A stretch of 64,000 nt of DNA. Source: Augochlora pura. Its lineage: Eukaryota; Arthropoda; Insecta; Hymenoptera; Halictidae. The notes under the pieces are model-generated. The model did no database searches. It was not told where the DNA came from and was given only the letters and a program-made list of their open reading frames with translations. Location of the stretch: positions 5,032,166-5,096,165 of the forward strand of contig NC_135778.1 in the NCBI RefSeq assembly GCF_028453695.1, written 5' to 3'. Both the position numbers and the translations under genes were made by a program. This document shows positions 23,446 to 35,344 of the stretch, one piece after another. Numbering within the stretch: position 1 is the first letter of the stretch; every line of letters starts with the position of its first letter.

Positions 23446-25811
23446 AGGAATAAGTTAGAAATAAGAGAGAAGTGTCAGTTGACGATTCAATAGACTCAGC
23501 AAAGTACTGTCATCATCTGCTAGAGTCTAGAAGCAAGACTCTATTTTCAGTCTTATGATCTATGATAAATCAATTCGATGGCTCAGCACCATTTAATTAA
23601 ATAGTTAGCTGTTTCAGCTGAGTATACACGCCACGATGAGTATACTTGTGATAACACGAAACGCTGTTATCTCTTCATAACGAGCATGCTCGTCAACAAC
23701 AACTGACTGGTAAAGTAAATTATGCACTGTGTTACTTTTAAGTAAATTGTATATTTTATTTAGTTTTTAAACCAATCATCTACAGCACAAGTACGGTGAC
23801 CCACGCACTGTTCAAAGAGACTGCAACCTGGTTAAAAATGATAGAATTCAAAACTCGACCCTCGCGCAAGGAACACCCCAGTCGCGCCAGATTTCCAACG
23901 AGACAATCGTGTCAGCAAACATATCGTTCGCGAAAGGATCGCCAGCGAGAATGAACACGGTAGAAATCGGGACGCAATTACAATCGCCATTATCCGCCGG
24001 TTAAAAAGCCGTCAAACTGAAAAATGATGCGGCGAGAGCCGGAACTGGGTCATCGAACGTAGGCGACAGCAATTAGGAAGCACGGAGCGAGACTCGCGAG
24101 CGCGCTCGCGCGCGTAACAATGTAAAATTAGAAGCGTCGACGGGAAGAAGACCGGTCGCGGGAAAGAGAGAAACTGGTACCGGCGCGCAGAAATGTCTAT
24201 CGGAGCGCGCGGGCAAATTGACGAGCCGAAGCCAAGCCGGCCTGTCAGCCGTTGCGGCGTTCAGCTCCATCGACGTTAATTGCAAATCATACCGGGGGCG
24301 GTGGGGTTCTTTCGTTGCCAAGGTTCCCTCGGTTCTTCGCCTTCGGGCCTTCTTCGCGGGACCGGGGCTGAATGGATCGCGGGAAGAACAGATCCCGCGA
24401 GGATCCCGACAGAGACGTGGCAGGTGCCGGCTCTCCCGGCATTCGGAGACTGAAACCGATACCGTCGTCGCATTAAAGTCGACGTCCTCCCGGTCGCCTT
24501 TTTCCGCGAAGTTGCCTTGGCCGATGACATCTGGCCGACGCGCGACGGCCAGGAATGCCGAGCAATAACCGGTCTCCCCTCGATACTCGCGCGGGGTGTA
24601 TTTCTGCCTAGGTGAAATTCCAAAGCGACGGGAACTCGTGCGGGCCTTCGAACGTACCCGGGACATCCCCTAGATCCACGTCCGCTCTCTGCAGTTCCTA
24701 GAGCCACTTCTCCGAGCAGACGCACGCGTTCTAGGTTGACATTGATGCGAGTAATCTGATCGAATATGCGAGAGCCGATCTAAACTTTGTCCACCGCATC
24801 GAAGTTGTCTACCTTGTTCAAGGACATATTTGTAGCACCGTGGAACTTTCGCATGTATAGAAATATAAGGAAAATACTCTTTACTGACATTTTGATCGGT
24901 CCAGATGATTCAGGTTATATTTCAGAACATCGGATACCATTTGTAATGTTTAAATATAGAACGTGGTTACGACCTTCTAAACACTCTAACTTATGCAATC
25001 ATTCGCGTGCAACGTGTCTAAACCAGTTGAGTCACTGATGATTAAATCGCAAGCTTTTATACGCAAGAAAATGTGACCAACGACCGCTGTATAAAACAGC
25101 GATTCAACACAAATTTATCTCACCGATAAATAATTTTTATCAATTATAAATAATACGACACTGTTATTACATTCTTTAAGTATAATCGCTATTCCATGTT
25201 TCAACTACATTTTTCAACCAAAATTTTTGTGACAAATGCGTTAAATTACACTGGCAGCGATTTCTACAAAGTCGTGTATCGATACAACGCGAAACCGGGA
25301 AAGTTACGCGAAAGGCTGGCCTAGATCATGGCCACGGGGAACGCAGCCCCGCAAAACGTCGGTCCAGCGAGTCCGTACATTATAATACACTTAGCGCGGA
25401 TTTAAATAACAATGCCGGCCCCGGCCCGCGAGATAAATAAGCCCCATCGCGTTATCCGGGCAGCAATTTATTGTGATATCACTGCGAGGCTGCGATCGCC
25501 GGCGTCTCCGTTATTTGCGACAATAGGGGCTAATGGCTACGTTGCGCTGTTCCCGTGCACGGTAATACCGTTTTCTTCTCGCTCCGTCCGGATGGAGCTT
25601 GTTTCCGTGGATCGAGAGCGTCTTTGGACGATTGGACTTCCCGTAGGAAGAGGTGGGAGTGTGTAATTACGACGGCGATGGAGGTCTCGGTTAAGCTGAG
25701 GAGCGCGGCATTGTTCGAGGATCTGGAACGACGGCCTCGTAGCAACGAAAACTCGGGGCTGATACAGACTATCGCGACGTTTCCGGCTCGCGAAAATAGC
25801 TATCTTGTTCC
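23446..25811. other. Gene-free stretch, GC-rich 23860-24760 and 25240-25830
   Basis: Alternating composition. The 197-codon frame at 24073-24666 (-) is Arg/Pro/Ser-rich and overlaps a 116-codon frame on the other strand. No domain, RNA gene or transposon end was seen. Confidence 0.5.
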
Positions 25812-26260
25812 CATTGGCGTGCAATTGTTACAATTTAGTACGAAAATTTAATAGTGATCAAATATTGCTTTGAGGTCATTAGAATTTTGTTTCCATTGGC
25901 GTGCAATTGTTACAATTTAGTAGGAAAATTTAATAGTGATCAAATATTGCTTTGAGGTCATTAGAATTTTGTTTGCATCGCCGTGCAATTGTTACAATTT
26001 AGTACGAAAATTTAATAGTAATAAAATATTGCTTTGAGGACATTAGAATTTTGTTTGCATCGCCGTGCAATTGTTACAATTTAGTACGAAAATTTAACAG
26101 TGATAAATTTATATTGCTTTGAGGTCATTGGGTTTTTGTAACTATCGTGGTTGCATTGCCGTGCAATTTTTACAATTTAGTGCAAAAATTTAATAGTTTA
26201 CGATTAAAAAAATAAATAGTTTCAATTACACTGCATTGGCGTAAATTGTTTACAGCCGAA
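25812..26260 (+). repeat. 82-bp tandem array
   Basis: Units start at 25812, 25894, 25976 and 26058 (exactly 82 bp apart), then 26154 (96 bp) and 26234 (80 bp). Each unit begins CATTGGCGTGCAATTGTTAC or CATCGCCGTGCAATTG and runs through GAAAATTTAATAGTGAT and TTGCTTTGAGGTCATTAG. The first four are nearly identical; the last two are diverged and shortened. Confidence 0.93.
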
Positions 26261-26319
26261 TAACCGGTCGGTAAACTGTCAAAACATAGTGTAGGGATTA
26301 TTTTAGAAGTAAATCCCAC

Positions 26320-26510
26320 GAGACTCCCTGATAATAACAATAAGACAACTAAAACACCTTCCTTTAACAATAACAATAACAACAGTTTATTATTAATATT
26401 ACATAACTTGCCACGACTTACAACGAGAATAATAACGACAACGACTACGCAACGACTCCAACAACGACAACGACTTTAACAACAACTACAGCAGCAACAA
26501 CCACTTCTCC
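26320..26510. repeat. CAA/CGACAA-rich degenerate trinucleotide region
   Basis: Repeated ACAACGAC, AACAACAA and similar units, imperfect throughout. It directly follows the 82-bp array. Confidence 0.75.
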
Positions 26511-27962
26511 ACGTGACGGTCCTCCTTTGACCGAGGACGATCTTTACCGTTCTTCCCCCACTCTTACCAGCCTTTTTCCAAAATATCCTACTATTCTCTC
26601 TCTCTTGCATTCATTCTCTTTCGTTCTGTTTTCTTTATTTATTTCCATCTCGCTCGCTCACACTCTACATTTCAGCCACGAGGAACCTAAGAAATAGACA
26701 CAGGCCACTCGAAGTCGCCCAAACACTATGTCGCCATCCGTCCCATTCATTACCATTTTATGACACTCGACCATGCATACCCGGAGAAAAACCCTACAAT
26801 CGTTTCGTAAATCAGCAGTCCCTCAGCCGTATAAAAATAAATCCGCGTCCACCGTAGGCCAACTGGTCCAGCGATCCGAGGTCCCCCGAAATTGTCCCTC
26901 GCACCTCGGACAACCTAATCGCAGGCTGCATCCCGGCCCCGTCTCACCTTTGATCCGTCAGCGGCGGACAGGTGGGATGCAAATTATTCAATTAACGTCC
27001 AAGACGATCGTCTACGGGCGATACGGCGCAGGGGATGAGTGCTGTCTTCGGAACTGGTAGCCGGGGGAGCCACGGGAACCGTACTCCAGATAGCGTTGAC
27101 ACTTTGATTGGCAGTTTAGGGCGCGTATCGCTGTCCGAGGCTCTCAGGCCGGCCCTTTTATCTGGCTACCGGGGAGAGGGAACGCCGCAACGCGACGCGT
27201 CGCGCTCGGAAGAGAGAACCCGCGCGCCGCGCCGCGCCGCGCCGCTCGGATCGGGGATCTCGTTTTTCGAAGGCACGTTTCGCGCGGATAACGCCAATTA
27301 ACCAGGGGATTTAAAACGCATAATGGTGCGTTACGGATACGGTGAAAGTGTTCGGCCTCGTCCAGAAATCGGGGAGGGGGGCGGCAGGGCGGTTGGGGGG
27401 CGAATGGGAGGGAGGGGGGCAGAGGGGCGTCCGTGTCTCGTCGCGGACGTCGCGATCCCATCGGCACGCATAAATCAGCGCGGGCCGCGCTGTAATTGCC
27501 GTTAATTAAATTACCTCGGACGGTGGCCGGCGCGCGGTTCCGTTACTCGGATCACCGGTTATCTGTAATTAGTAATTGCACGTTTACCCGATCGCTGACC
27601 GGCCCCGTGATCCTCCGCCGGGGTTCGGGTCCGCTAATTTGTCGGCGACGGCTCCTACGGTTTTTACCGATTCCCAGAAACTACGGGAAAAATCGAACTC
27701 ACGACCCGATTGAACGCCCACGAAATTGTGGAGTTTCGTGTTTCTGAACTTAAGATTTAGTTATGCCGATTGCGCTCTGCTTGCAAGAATTTTGAAAATT
27801 GGAAATTGTATTTGCGACAGGCGGTCAATGTTTCGTGGGGAGATCGATGATTATCGGCAAGTTTAGATTGAGACTGGGACTAGTCCCTTCTATTTTTCGC
27901 AGGGTTGCGGGCGACGCAAAATAAAATTTTAATAATAATATTATTACTTGTTATTTTCAATT
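26511..27962. other. Gene-free stretch, GC-rich 26770-27740
   Basis: Pyrimidine-rich beginning, then CpG-rich DNA with a CGCGC-based repeat (about 27221-27244) and G-rich clusters (27370-27425). Short overlapping frames only. Confidence 0.5.
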
Positions 27963-28190
27963 TTAACCTTTAGCACTCGGCGCCATCACGGATGTTACCT
28001 ACCAGCGCTTATAAACAATTATATTATTATATAGTATACGATATATATGTATACGTATATATAATATTCGATTTATATGAATTTGTAGACATCGCGAAAT
28101 AGTTGCAAATCGCTAATAAACTTTAATGTTTAGTCATATACTGGAATTACGATGTCCCCTGAGAGGGGACAGCCGAGTGCAAAGGGTTAA
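27963..28190 (+). mobile_element. TTAA-flanked MITE, group A2, copy 2
   Basis: TTAACCTTTAGCACTCGGCG at left, CGAGTGCAAAGGGTTAA at right. It shares ACGGATGTTACCTACCAGCG and a right subterminal palindrome GTCCCCTGAGAGGGGAC (28154-28170) with copy 1. The left terminal repeat has lost one C. Confidence 0.88.
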
Positions 28191-28744
28191 GATATAAAGT
28201 ACAATGCGAGTTAGGAGCGCAAGAAGAACCTCAATATTTTAGTGTTTATTCGTAATTGTTTATTGTAATTTGAAATGTTGTAGCGTCACTGGCAGTCCTA
28301 CGAGTTCGTTCTAAAGTTGAATCTAGCTAAAGAAGTTAGTACATGCAAATCACCAAGCAGATAGCAACAACAATAGCATGAATAATGCTATTATATATAA
28401 CGTAATAACATAATGCCTTTTACAATTTTATATTCCTTCTGTTCGTTTTTACTTCTGCATACAGTCGATCATAGTCACAATAGTCTATAAGATGCTGTAC
28501 ATCTGGTTACAGTAATTCTGCAAACGATGGGTTGCGTGTTATAATTATACCACAAATTTTACGGCATCTATGGCAAAAATGGAATGGTGAAAGGCGCCTG
28601 TGCAAGCTTTGGATACGCGCGTGTATAATTTTCCGACACGCGCATGCATAATCATAATTCGATTTCCTCCGCGCGGAAACCAGCTCACGCTCGTCACACA
28701 TAACCATTCTGCGGCCAGTTTATTTCACGGTAGTTGCCAACGTG
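28191..28744. other. AT-rich stretch, nothing recognised
   Basis: Ordinary AT-rich DNA between two elements. A 66-codon and an 80-codon frame overlap on opposite strands without recognisable features. Confidence 0.5.
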
Positions 28745-28937
28745 TTAACCCCTCGATGCACTTTGACGAGTATGTCGCGATAGAGGTTTCTAACGAGAAC
28801 CCCTTAACTACGGCTATTGTTCCGTTCTTTTTCTATTATTGATAGTAATAGGTGAGCATTCGAACAATTTCTTTTACGAGACTGTAACAATCGAAGCAGT
28901 TCTAATCGTTGGAACCGAAGAAAATGCATCTAGTTAA
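28745..28937 (+). mobile_element. Possible decayed group C element
   Basis: Begins TTAACCCC, then GCACTTTGACGAGT and AGGTTTCTAACGAG, resembling the left end of group C. The right side reads GAAAATGCATCTAGTTAA against GAAAATGGCACGGCAAGGGG-TTAA. Its 193-bp span is close to the 192-bp copy at 48649. The middle is not clearly alignable by eye. It would share its right TTAA with the next C element. Confidence 0.35.
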
Positions 28938-29585
28938 CCCCTTGCCTTACTTTAACGAATCAGACTAGTGAAGGAGATTTTTAGTGATGAGCTGTTAGGT
29001 ATGTTCATCTGTTTCTTTAACCCTTTGCACTCGAGGCACCACTGCTAATTGTTACATCGCGTTCCAAAATAATATTTCTATTATAAAAGCTTACATTTAA
29101 AAAATTATTGAAAGTGTAATTGTTTATGTACGAGTTACAAGATTCAATTTCAATTGAACATAACCTATTGACTTTGTAAAATGGAAATGCTACATGTCGG
29201 AAATGTTACTTTAGAATTGCAGTTAAAATGGCTTCGAGTGCAAAGAGGAATTAGGGTTAAGAGGACCCAAATTTTATTATTTTGTTATTAATATTTAAAC
29301 ATTCGAGTAGATGTAAGAGAAATTAGGTGCGCTGCTTCTTTGGCAAAGATCTTTATTCGACTGCCTCTTTCTCTTCGAAAAAGAGCCTCCTCTCCTCGAC
29401 GAACCATCTCATCACCCAAACAGAGACCTCCATATCTCTGAGACATAAACAGTGCGCCGGCTGCCCGGTGACCATCTCAGAGATCGCTTACAAATATAAA
29501 ATTCCTTTTTCTTCGAAGAAATTAGTGCGATCGAAAAAATTGTAATTATAGTAATTGTAAAGAAAATGGTACGACAAAGGGTTAA
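28934..29585 (+). mobile_element. TTAA-flanked MITE, group C, copy 2, with nested insertions
   Basis: Left end TTAACCCCTTGCCTTACTTT with a damaged palindrome (ACGAATCAGACTAGT), right end GGTACGACAAAGGGTTAA. It is interrupted by an A1 element at 29017-29253 and holds about 230 bp (about 29325-29550) absent from the other copies. Between them, AATATTTAAACATTCGAGTA matches the copy at 48649. Confidence 0.82.
29017..29253 (+). mobile_element. TTAA-flanked MITE, group A1, copy 3, nested in C
   Basis: TTAACCCTTTGCACTCGAGG to GCTTCGAGTGCAAAG, with a mutated right edge (AGGAATTA). The left subterminal palindrome is partly deleted (CGAGGCACCAC only). It sits at the CTTTAAC position of the host C element. 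Confidence 0.88.
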
Positions 29586-29967
29586 TAATATTAGCAAGGA
29601 TATAGTTAGCGTTTTAAGGAATATAAATGATTGTAAATATGGGCAGAACGTTCCGGTGAATTTTCGTACACCGGAAACAGAATCCGCGGTAGCGCTCGCT
29701 ACGAAACGGCAAAGTTAGCCGGGGCTCCGGCAACCGAGACGCGTATTTCTTTCGCTGATTCCGATCTCCCGTGCGCGAGTACCGTAAACAGGCGCGAAAG
29801 GAGCCGCTGTTTATCTCTTTTACTGTAAATAGTAGGTAGTCGGAGCGGCGGTGGCTGGCTGCTGCTGCTGCTGCCGCCGCGCTGGCAAACGCGCCGGCGA
29901 ACGCCGCGCGTCGCGCCGTGCCGGTTGCCGAGATTCGAGCGTGCCGCGGGAACAGGGTTAACGGAGG

Positions 29968-29977
29968 CGGCCATGTT
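29968..29977 (+). promoter_or_regulatory. Pho/YY1-like motif
   Basis: CGGCCATGTT matches the YY1-type consensus CCGCCATNTT at nine of ten positions. It lies about 170 bp from a (CT)n/GAGA-type tract. Short motifs like this occur by chance. Confidence 0.25.
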
Positions 29978-30137
29978 CCGCGTGACACATAATTGCCCTC
30001 GGACCGCGGCGGATACTTAATTGTTCGCCTCGCGAGCCGAATAACAGAAAGTGCCGGCTAATGGCTGGTTTCGCGGCGACTTAATCTCCGCGCCCGGGTG
30101 ACCCCGCGCGATCGTAAACATTTCTCTGAATTTTCGG

Positions 30138-30144
30138 CTCTCTG

Positions 30145-30177
<33 letters not shown>

Positions 30178-30190
30178 ATCTCTCTCTCTC
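30138..30190. repeat. (CT)n tract
   Basis: About 50 bases of CT repeat interrupted by single A and G bases; the complement is a GAGA tract. Confidence 0.93.
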
Positions 30191-31255
30191 GCCGCGCACG
30201 CGATCCACCGGAAATATGGGACGCGGGCAGAAAGACTCGGAGGTGGAGCACAGCCGGTAACCCTTTTTTTCAGGGCCCCGTGATTCTTTTTCGGTGTTTC
30301 GTACAGAGACGGATGACTATGCCGTTTCGCAGTTTTATTTGCAACGTTGCAACAGCCTCCGCGATATCGTGTCATACCTGATTCATTGCGAAGATTCGAA
30401 CGCGGCCTTAGCATTCGTAATCCTTTTGTGACGATGACTTTTTTTCGTGGTTGATTAAGAGCAGGACGATCCCGCTGTAACGGTTTCAATTTCAGGTTAT
30501 TAATCTCGTACATATAAGGGTGCGTGCTCGTTTATCGCGCATCCGTGCCTCGTATCGCTGTTGTTGTTGGCTATCAGTGTACATGTAACAGCGGGTACAT
30601 TGTTGTACGCAATTAACTGTTACGATCTCCTTCGTACCGTGTACGCGTGGATGTTATAACGTAGAATTTTGTTATAACGAAATGATTGTATTTTATCGTT
30701 ACTTTATTTACCGAAGTTAACCAGCTACCGGTATAGTCGACGCAATACGAAATGTTGCCGTTTCTTCGAAACAAATGAATACCTGGCATCGTGACGAAAT
30801 TTTTATGATTATCTCGATTATGGTCTATTAAGATTATTAATTTGTGAAATGATTTAATAACAATAACGAAGATCGAAGCAACGCAACTGTGGACGAAGTC
30901 ACAAAGGATTAAAAATTGAAATAATCTATAAGTAGGGTTTGCACTTATCTTTTAGATGCTACCATTGGTGGATCTCTTAATGGCCAATAACTCGAAGACA
31001 AAGCCAATCGTGATCGATTAGCTTGTAGAACAGCCTTCTTCCGTGAAAATTTAATCTCGACGATTCCAGCATCTCATTCACCGTAGTCTCCTCCGACCTA
31101 CCAGAAGCAAAGCCAACAGCAGCACCGGTCATGGCAATCAATTACATAACCGAAAGCTCGAACGAGCCATAAAAGAAGACGGCCGCCTCGCGGAACCATG
31201 AAAACGTATTCCCCGTAAATCGTCGGCTAAAGTTCCTCCCATCGACGTCTCACGG

Positions 31256-31280
31256 TCTCTCCCTCTCTCTCTCTCTCTCC
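31256..31280. repeat. (CT)n tract
   Basis: About 25 bases of CT repeat in a GC-rich patch. Confidence 0.92.
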
Positions 31281-31670
31281 CCGTCTTACTCTCTTCACCT
31301 CTCGGTTTCTCCCCGGGGATGATCGTAACTCGGTAAATCACCGTGCGATCGCCAGTGTCTTTCGTCGCGGCCGGTCACGGTAATTGAAGCCACCTACGCT
31401 AGGCAGCGGCTAGCCGAACAGATCGGAGCTTCCGAAGCGGATGTGGATGCACTCGGATGCACCGTTAGACCACCCCACCCCTCCCTCTTGTCAACGACTG
31501 TCACGAGAGGCGTAGTTGCCCTCTCGCTCGCTCGGACCCGTTGACAACCCGCGGGAGGACTCCACGGCGTCGCTTCCACGTACACCCACCTGCGTCACCG
31601 CCGCGACAGAGGTGAATCACGCGTCCCAAGTATATAATTCACGCGATAGTGGGGGCCCGATACTGTTAAC

Positions 31671-31691
31671 CGCTGTCACCGGGTGACAGCG
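31671..31691. promoter_or_regulatory. Perfect 21-bp palindrome with paired TGACAG cores
   Basis: Arms CGCTGTCACC (31671-31680) and GGTGACAGCG (31682-31691) flank one G. Each arm carries TGACAG, the core recognised by TALE homeodomain proteins (Homothorax/Meis, TGIF). Head-to-head cores suggest a dimer site, but binding is not shown. Confidence 0.4.
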
Positions 31692-31769
31692 CGGAGACGC
31701 TGCCCGGGGTCCAGGGCCCCGCGCGCGAGCCTTTTTATCGCGATCGCCTAGATTTCATGATCGGACAAA

Positions 31770-31794
31770 GACGACGACGACGACGACGACGACG
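31770..31794. repeat. (ACG)n trinucleotide run
   Basis: Eight uninterrupted GAC units in non-coding context. Confidence 0.9.
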
Positions 31795-32655
31795 TAGACG
31801 ATCGCCTGGGTCAACGAAGAGTAATCTCTGCGCGATCCATCGGCATTTGCATCGATACTACCGCGAACGTTGATGATCCTTTATCTCGGGCCCAGATACC
31901 AGAGGAACGTTGCGTCACTGTCGCCAGAGTCTGGTGTTTTTACGTCTCGAGGTCGCTTTCGGAATCGTTAAGCGTGATCTCGGATGACTGGCTTCATTTT
32001 ATCGGGGATCGTCCGTTGGCATTTCATGGTTATTAAAAGGTTAACTGACCGAGCCGCTATTCTTATAGAAGAAAAGAATCGTAGCGTTCCAAATAGAAGA
32101 AAGCTTACCAGTCTGGAGGTTAGTCGAAGTCGGCTCGGCAGCGTTACCATTCCGCGACGGCGCGGCGGCGGTTCTCTACATATTGAACAGTGCCCGTCCA
32201 CTGTAAAAATCGGCTTTCATGCGAGGCCTCCCCTATTCATGGGTCGCGTAGCTGCTCTCGGGTTGCCGGCCATTTATCGAGGCCCCCGCGATCGCCTTGA
32301 TAGGATCGCGCGGGTCCCGTCGATGGAGTATCGGGCCGCAATACAGTTACTCCTGCATTCATCATACGCTTATGTAACGAAGAACGGCCGGGCGGCCGGC
32401 TATCTGGTTTTTGCGGGTGTTGGTATCGCGCGAAAGGGATTCGGGGTTAATGACCGAAATGGAGAGAAGGAGCACAGAAGGGAGGTCATCAACGAAAACG
32501 CGGGGCTACCTCGATTCCACGTTGCCCGGGAGATACTGTTCCGTTCAAAGCGCTGCGTCGACTGCAGCGCGGTTCGTAGGCGCGTCTCATAGGCGCGTTT
32601 TTAAAATCGAATACCACCATTTTCATAATTCCTTAAAAATTAGTCAATTTGGATA

Positions 32656-32735
32656 GAAAGCTACTCTATAGTAGACTATAGCTACTCTAGAAAGCTATTC
32701 TATAGTTTCATTGTCTGCAGAAAACTATATTCTAT
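32656..32735. repeat. CTATAG-rich short repeat cluster
   Basis: Repeated AGCTACTCTATAG-like units, with the inverted pair CTATAGTAGACTATAG inside (about 32666-32681) and two further degenerate copies. Confidence 0.65.
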
Positions 32736-35270
32736 AATGATGGTTCCACAGGTAAAGAGCCTTAACCACGATGATTCTTAGAATTTTAAAATTTCCGCGA
32801 ACTATATCTTAAAGCATCGTAGAAAGTTGAAAGCGAAAGAGAAGAATGGATTTTGTTTTTACCGTCCAGGACGGAACTTCTCTTTAAATCGAACGACCTT
32901 CGATTCGCGATGCTAGTTTCTTCTCGAGAGGAGACCGTTTCAATTTATACGCCCACGCGGCGGCGCGGCTTGCCCAGCGGATACGAGGATCAACCGTCAC
33001 AAACTTTTTCTCCCCCCTCCCCTCCCGTGGGCTCGCCTTTTCCTCCACGGCGATTATTCTGTTCGAGGCGCTAACGAGGAACGTAGGTCGTATTAGGATA
33101 GCCTCGCGATCGACGGAAAAAACGTGCACGGGGCTTCGGTTGGCACCCACGCTCGGTGTCCTACGCCAATGGGCAGCGGAGTCGGGGCCGAGGAAGGACC
33201 GGTTCTCGCTCCGGTCGCGCGAGAGAGGTCCCTTCTACTAGCCGTAGACGCGCGGGGGCCCTGGGCCTGTCTGTGGGCCTCTGGGCCTCTGGGCCTCGGG
33301 ATGCTCGGCGTTGCGAGTCCTCCTGCACGCCCGGGCCTCTTCGCCCAGTCCACTAACTTTCGACCGAAACGGCCTCACCGCGAATAACCGCTCGATCCCC
33401 GACGCTCATTACCGCGTCCCTCCACGGGCACGAACCTGCCTCGCGCGCCGCGACTAGCTCGACAAAACCTCGCTGAAAAAATTGCCGATGGTCGTTCCTC
33501 GCAAGTAGACTGCGGATCTTTATGCAAAGTGCGAACCCCGTCGATTGCAACAGAGGAGAGCCAGAGAAAAATCTCTCTTGAGAATTTTAATGCTTATAAA
33601 AGAATTTTATATTATTCCGATGAAATATTTTTGTTTGACTCTTTTATCATTTTTCTTATAAACGCGCGATATCCAGATGGTACATAGACTGGTAAATGGT
33701 AGACTGTGAATCGTTGTTCGAAATAAAAATTGTTCACATCAATTTCAAGGCATTGGGAGTAGAAAAAGAATTAATATCTGGCTGTAGTAATTGTTATAAT
33801 TATGATTAGTTGTCTATCGACGCTCTTAAATTCTTATCATTATTTTAGAATTTTTGTTGATGTAATGTATTTATATTTATAATGAAGTACAAGCGTCAAA
33901 AGCGTAATTAAATGCATAAAATTCAAAGTCGAATAATTTAATGCAGATAAGAAAAATTTTATAAAGGATTCTTCCACATCGTAGAATTGTTAACAATTGT
34001 AAGGGAAAGGGTCCTATTTCTTCCTCCAGTATATTGTCGCTAAAGTATTGTACAATTCAGTCCAACTCAATCTTTTGAATTACCACGCACTAGGCTAGTG
34101 ACTTCAATGCGCGCAGTGGCAGCTGGAGACTTCAACGCGTGCGTAGACGCGATCTTCGACCTGCTTATCTCGATATCTTTGTGCGGCCATAATGCTGTAC
34201 CTACTCTACGCATAACCTATGCAGTTAGGTACTTCTAATGCTTTGGGTAATTAGATACAATTGATTAGCACTCTACATCGCATTTAATATAATACTTGCT
34301 TTTCCAAGAAATATTGTAGAAATGGTTTCTTCATTTAATTAATTTTTAAACGAAGTCAGAGGTTGAAGACTTTAGAATTTACCTAGTAGTTTAAACTTTT
34401 AAAGAACAATATTTGTAATGCTATGCCATTTAATTTAATTCGTTCATTCGAACACATAATTATAATTACTCTAGAGTGGAGAACCACATTTATGATAGAA
34501 ATAAATTGTTGCAAAGACTAGCAATTTTTGAATTGAGACAATTATTATTTTGTTCAAGAATTTATTGTCAAGGTACAACAATCTTATAGAAGAAGTAGCT
34601 GGTATAATAATTTCCAATGATGAATCAGAATTCTGCTTCCTCTTCGAAAACAGTGTTCTCACGAAACAGACAACAATAAGTAAGATAAAAATTGCAGATT
34701 CCCGTCAAAGGTGTCTATGGCTGGCGGTAGGATATAAAATTCGTTCGACGCGATTCCGGGGCGGGATCGGTGCAAAAGGACGCGCGATGGTCGGTCGTGT
34801 TTCAGCGAGACGCGGCCCGGGGCGACTGTCCTGCAGCTGGAAGACTTTCCTGCAGAAGTAGTCGGTGTTCTTTGATTGCGTCCGTGTATAGAAACCCGGT
34901 CGCGCCGTAGGAGGTACGGTCCCGCGGGCTTTTCCTCCCTTCGGGCCTGACGCGATGAAGCACGCAAGTGGTTCGATAACTCGCCGCTCCATAGTTACGC
35001 AGCGGGACGATACCGATCGGCCGATACGTCATCCCCGATAACTCCTTTTCTCGATAAGGAAGCGGCGCGGACCCGGGGCACCGGTGAGGCTAGGCGATAC
35101 CAAGCGCGACTGCGACCGCGAGTGCATCGTGTTCCTGCAATTAATAAATTCGCCCCGCGTCTACGCTACCAACGCAATTTATTTCCGTCGGTTGCTCCGC
35201 GTAATTTAAGTTGCACCGGACACACACTAATAGCGATATTACTGTGGACACGCGTCACTGCTTGACTTCA

Positions 35271-35344
35271 CGTCTTCTTCTTCTTCTTCTTCTTCCTTCT
35301 CTGCTTATGTTTCTTCTTCTTCCTCTGCTACCGTTTCTTCTTCG
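35271..35344. repeat. (TTC)n imperfect run
   Basis: TTC repeats broken by CTTCTCTGCTTATG-type spacers; polypyrimidine throughout. Confidence 0.88.

Larger units (their letters stand above)
29586..32640. other. Gene-free stretch, GC-rich 29660-30680 and 31080-32600
   Basis: Contains (CT)n tracts, a (CTG)n run near 29860-29875, a (CGA)n run and the palindrome listed below. A 202-codon frame (31984-32592, +) is the least repetitive long frame in the window but matches nothing I recognise and has no splice or start context. TTAACC ends are absent. Confidence 0.5.

Noticed and set aside
24073..24666. 197-codon minus frame
   Set aside because: GC-rich patch with antisense frames of similar length and no domain.
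31984..32592. 202-codon plus frame
   Set aside because: The least repetitive long frame, but no recognisable domain, signal or splice context. Would need protein homology or transcript support to be called.
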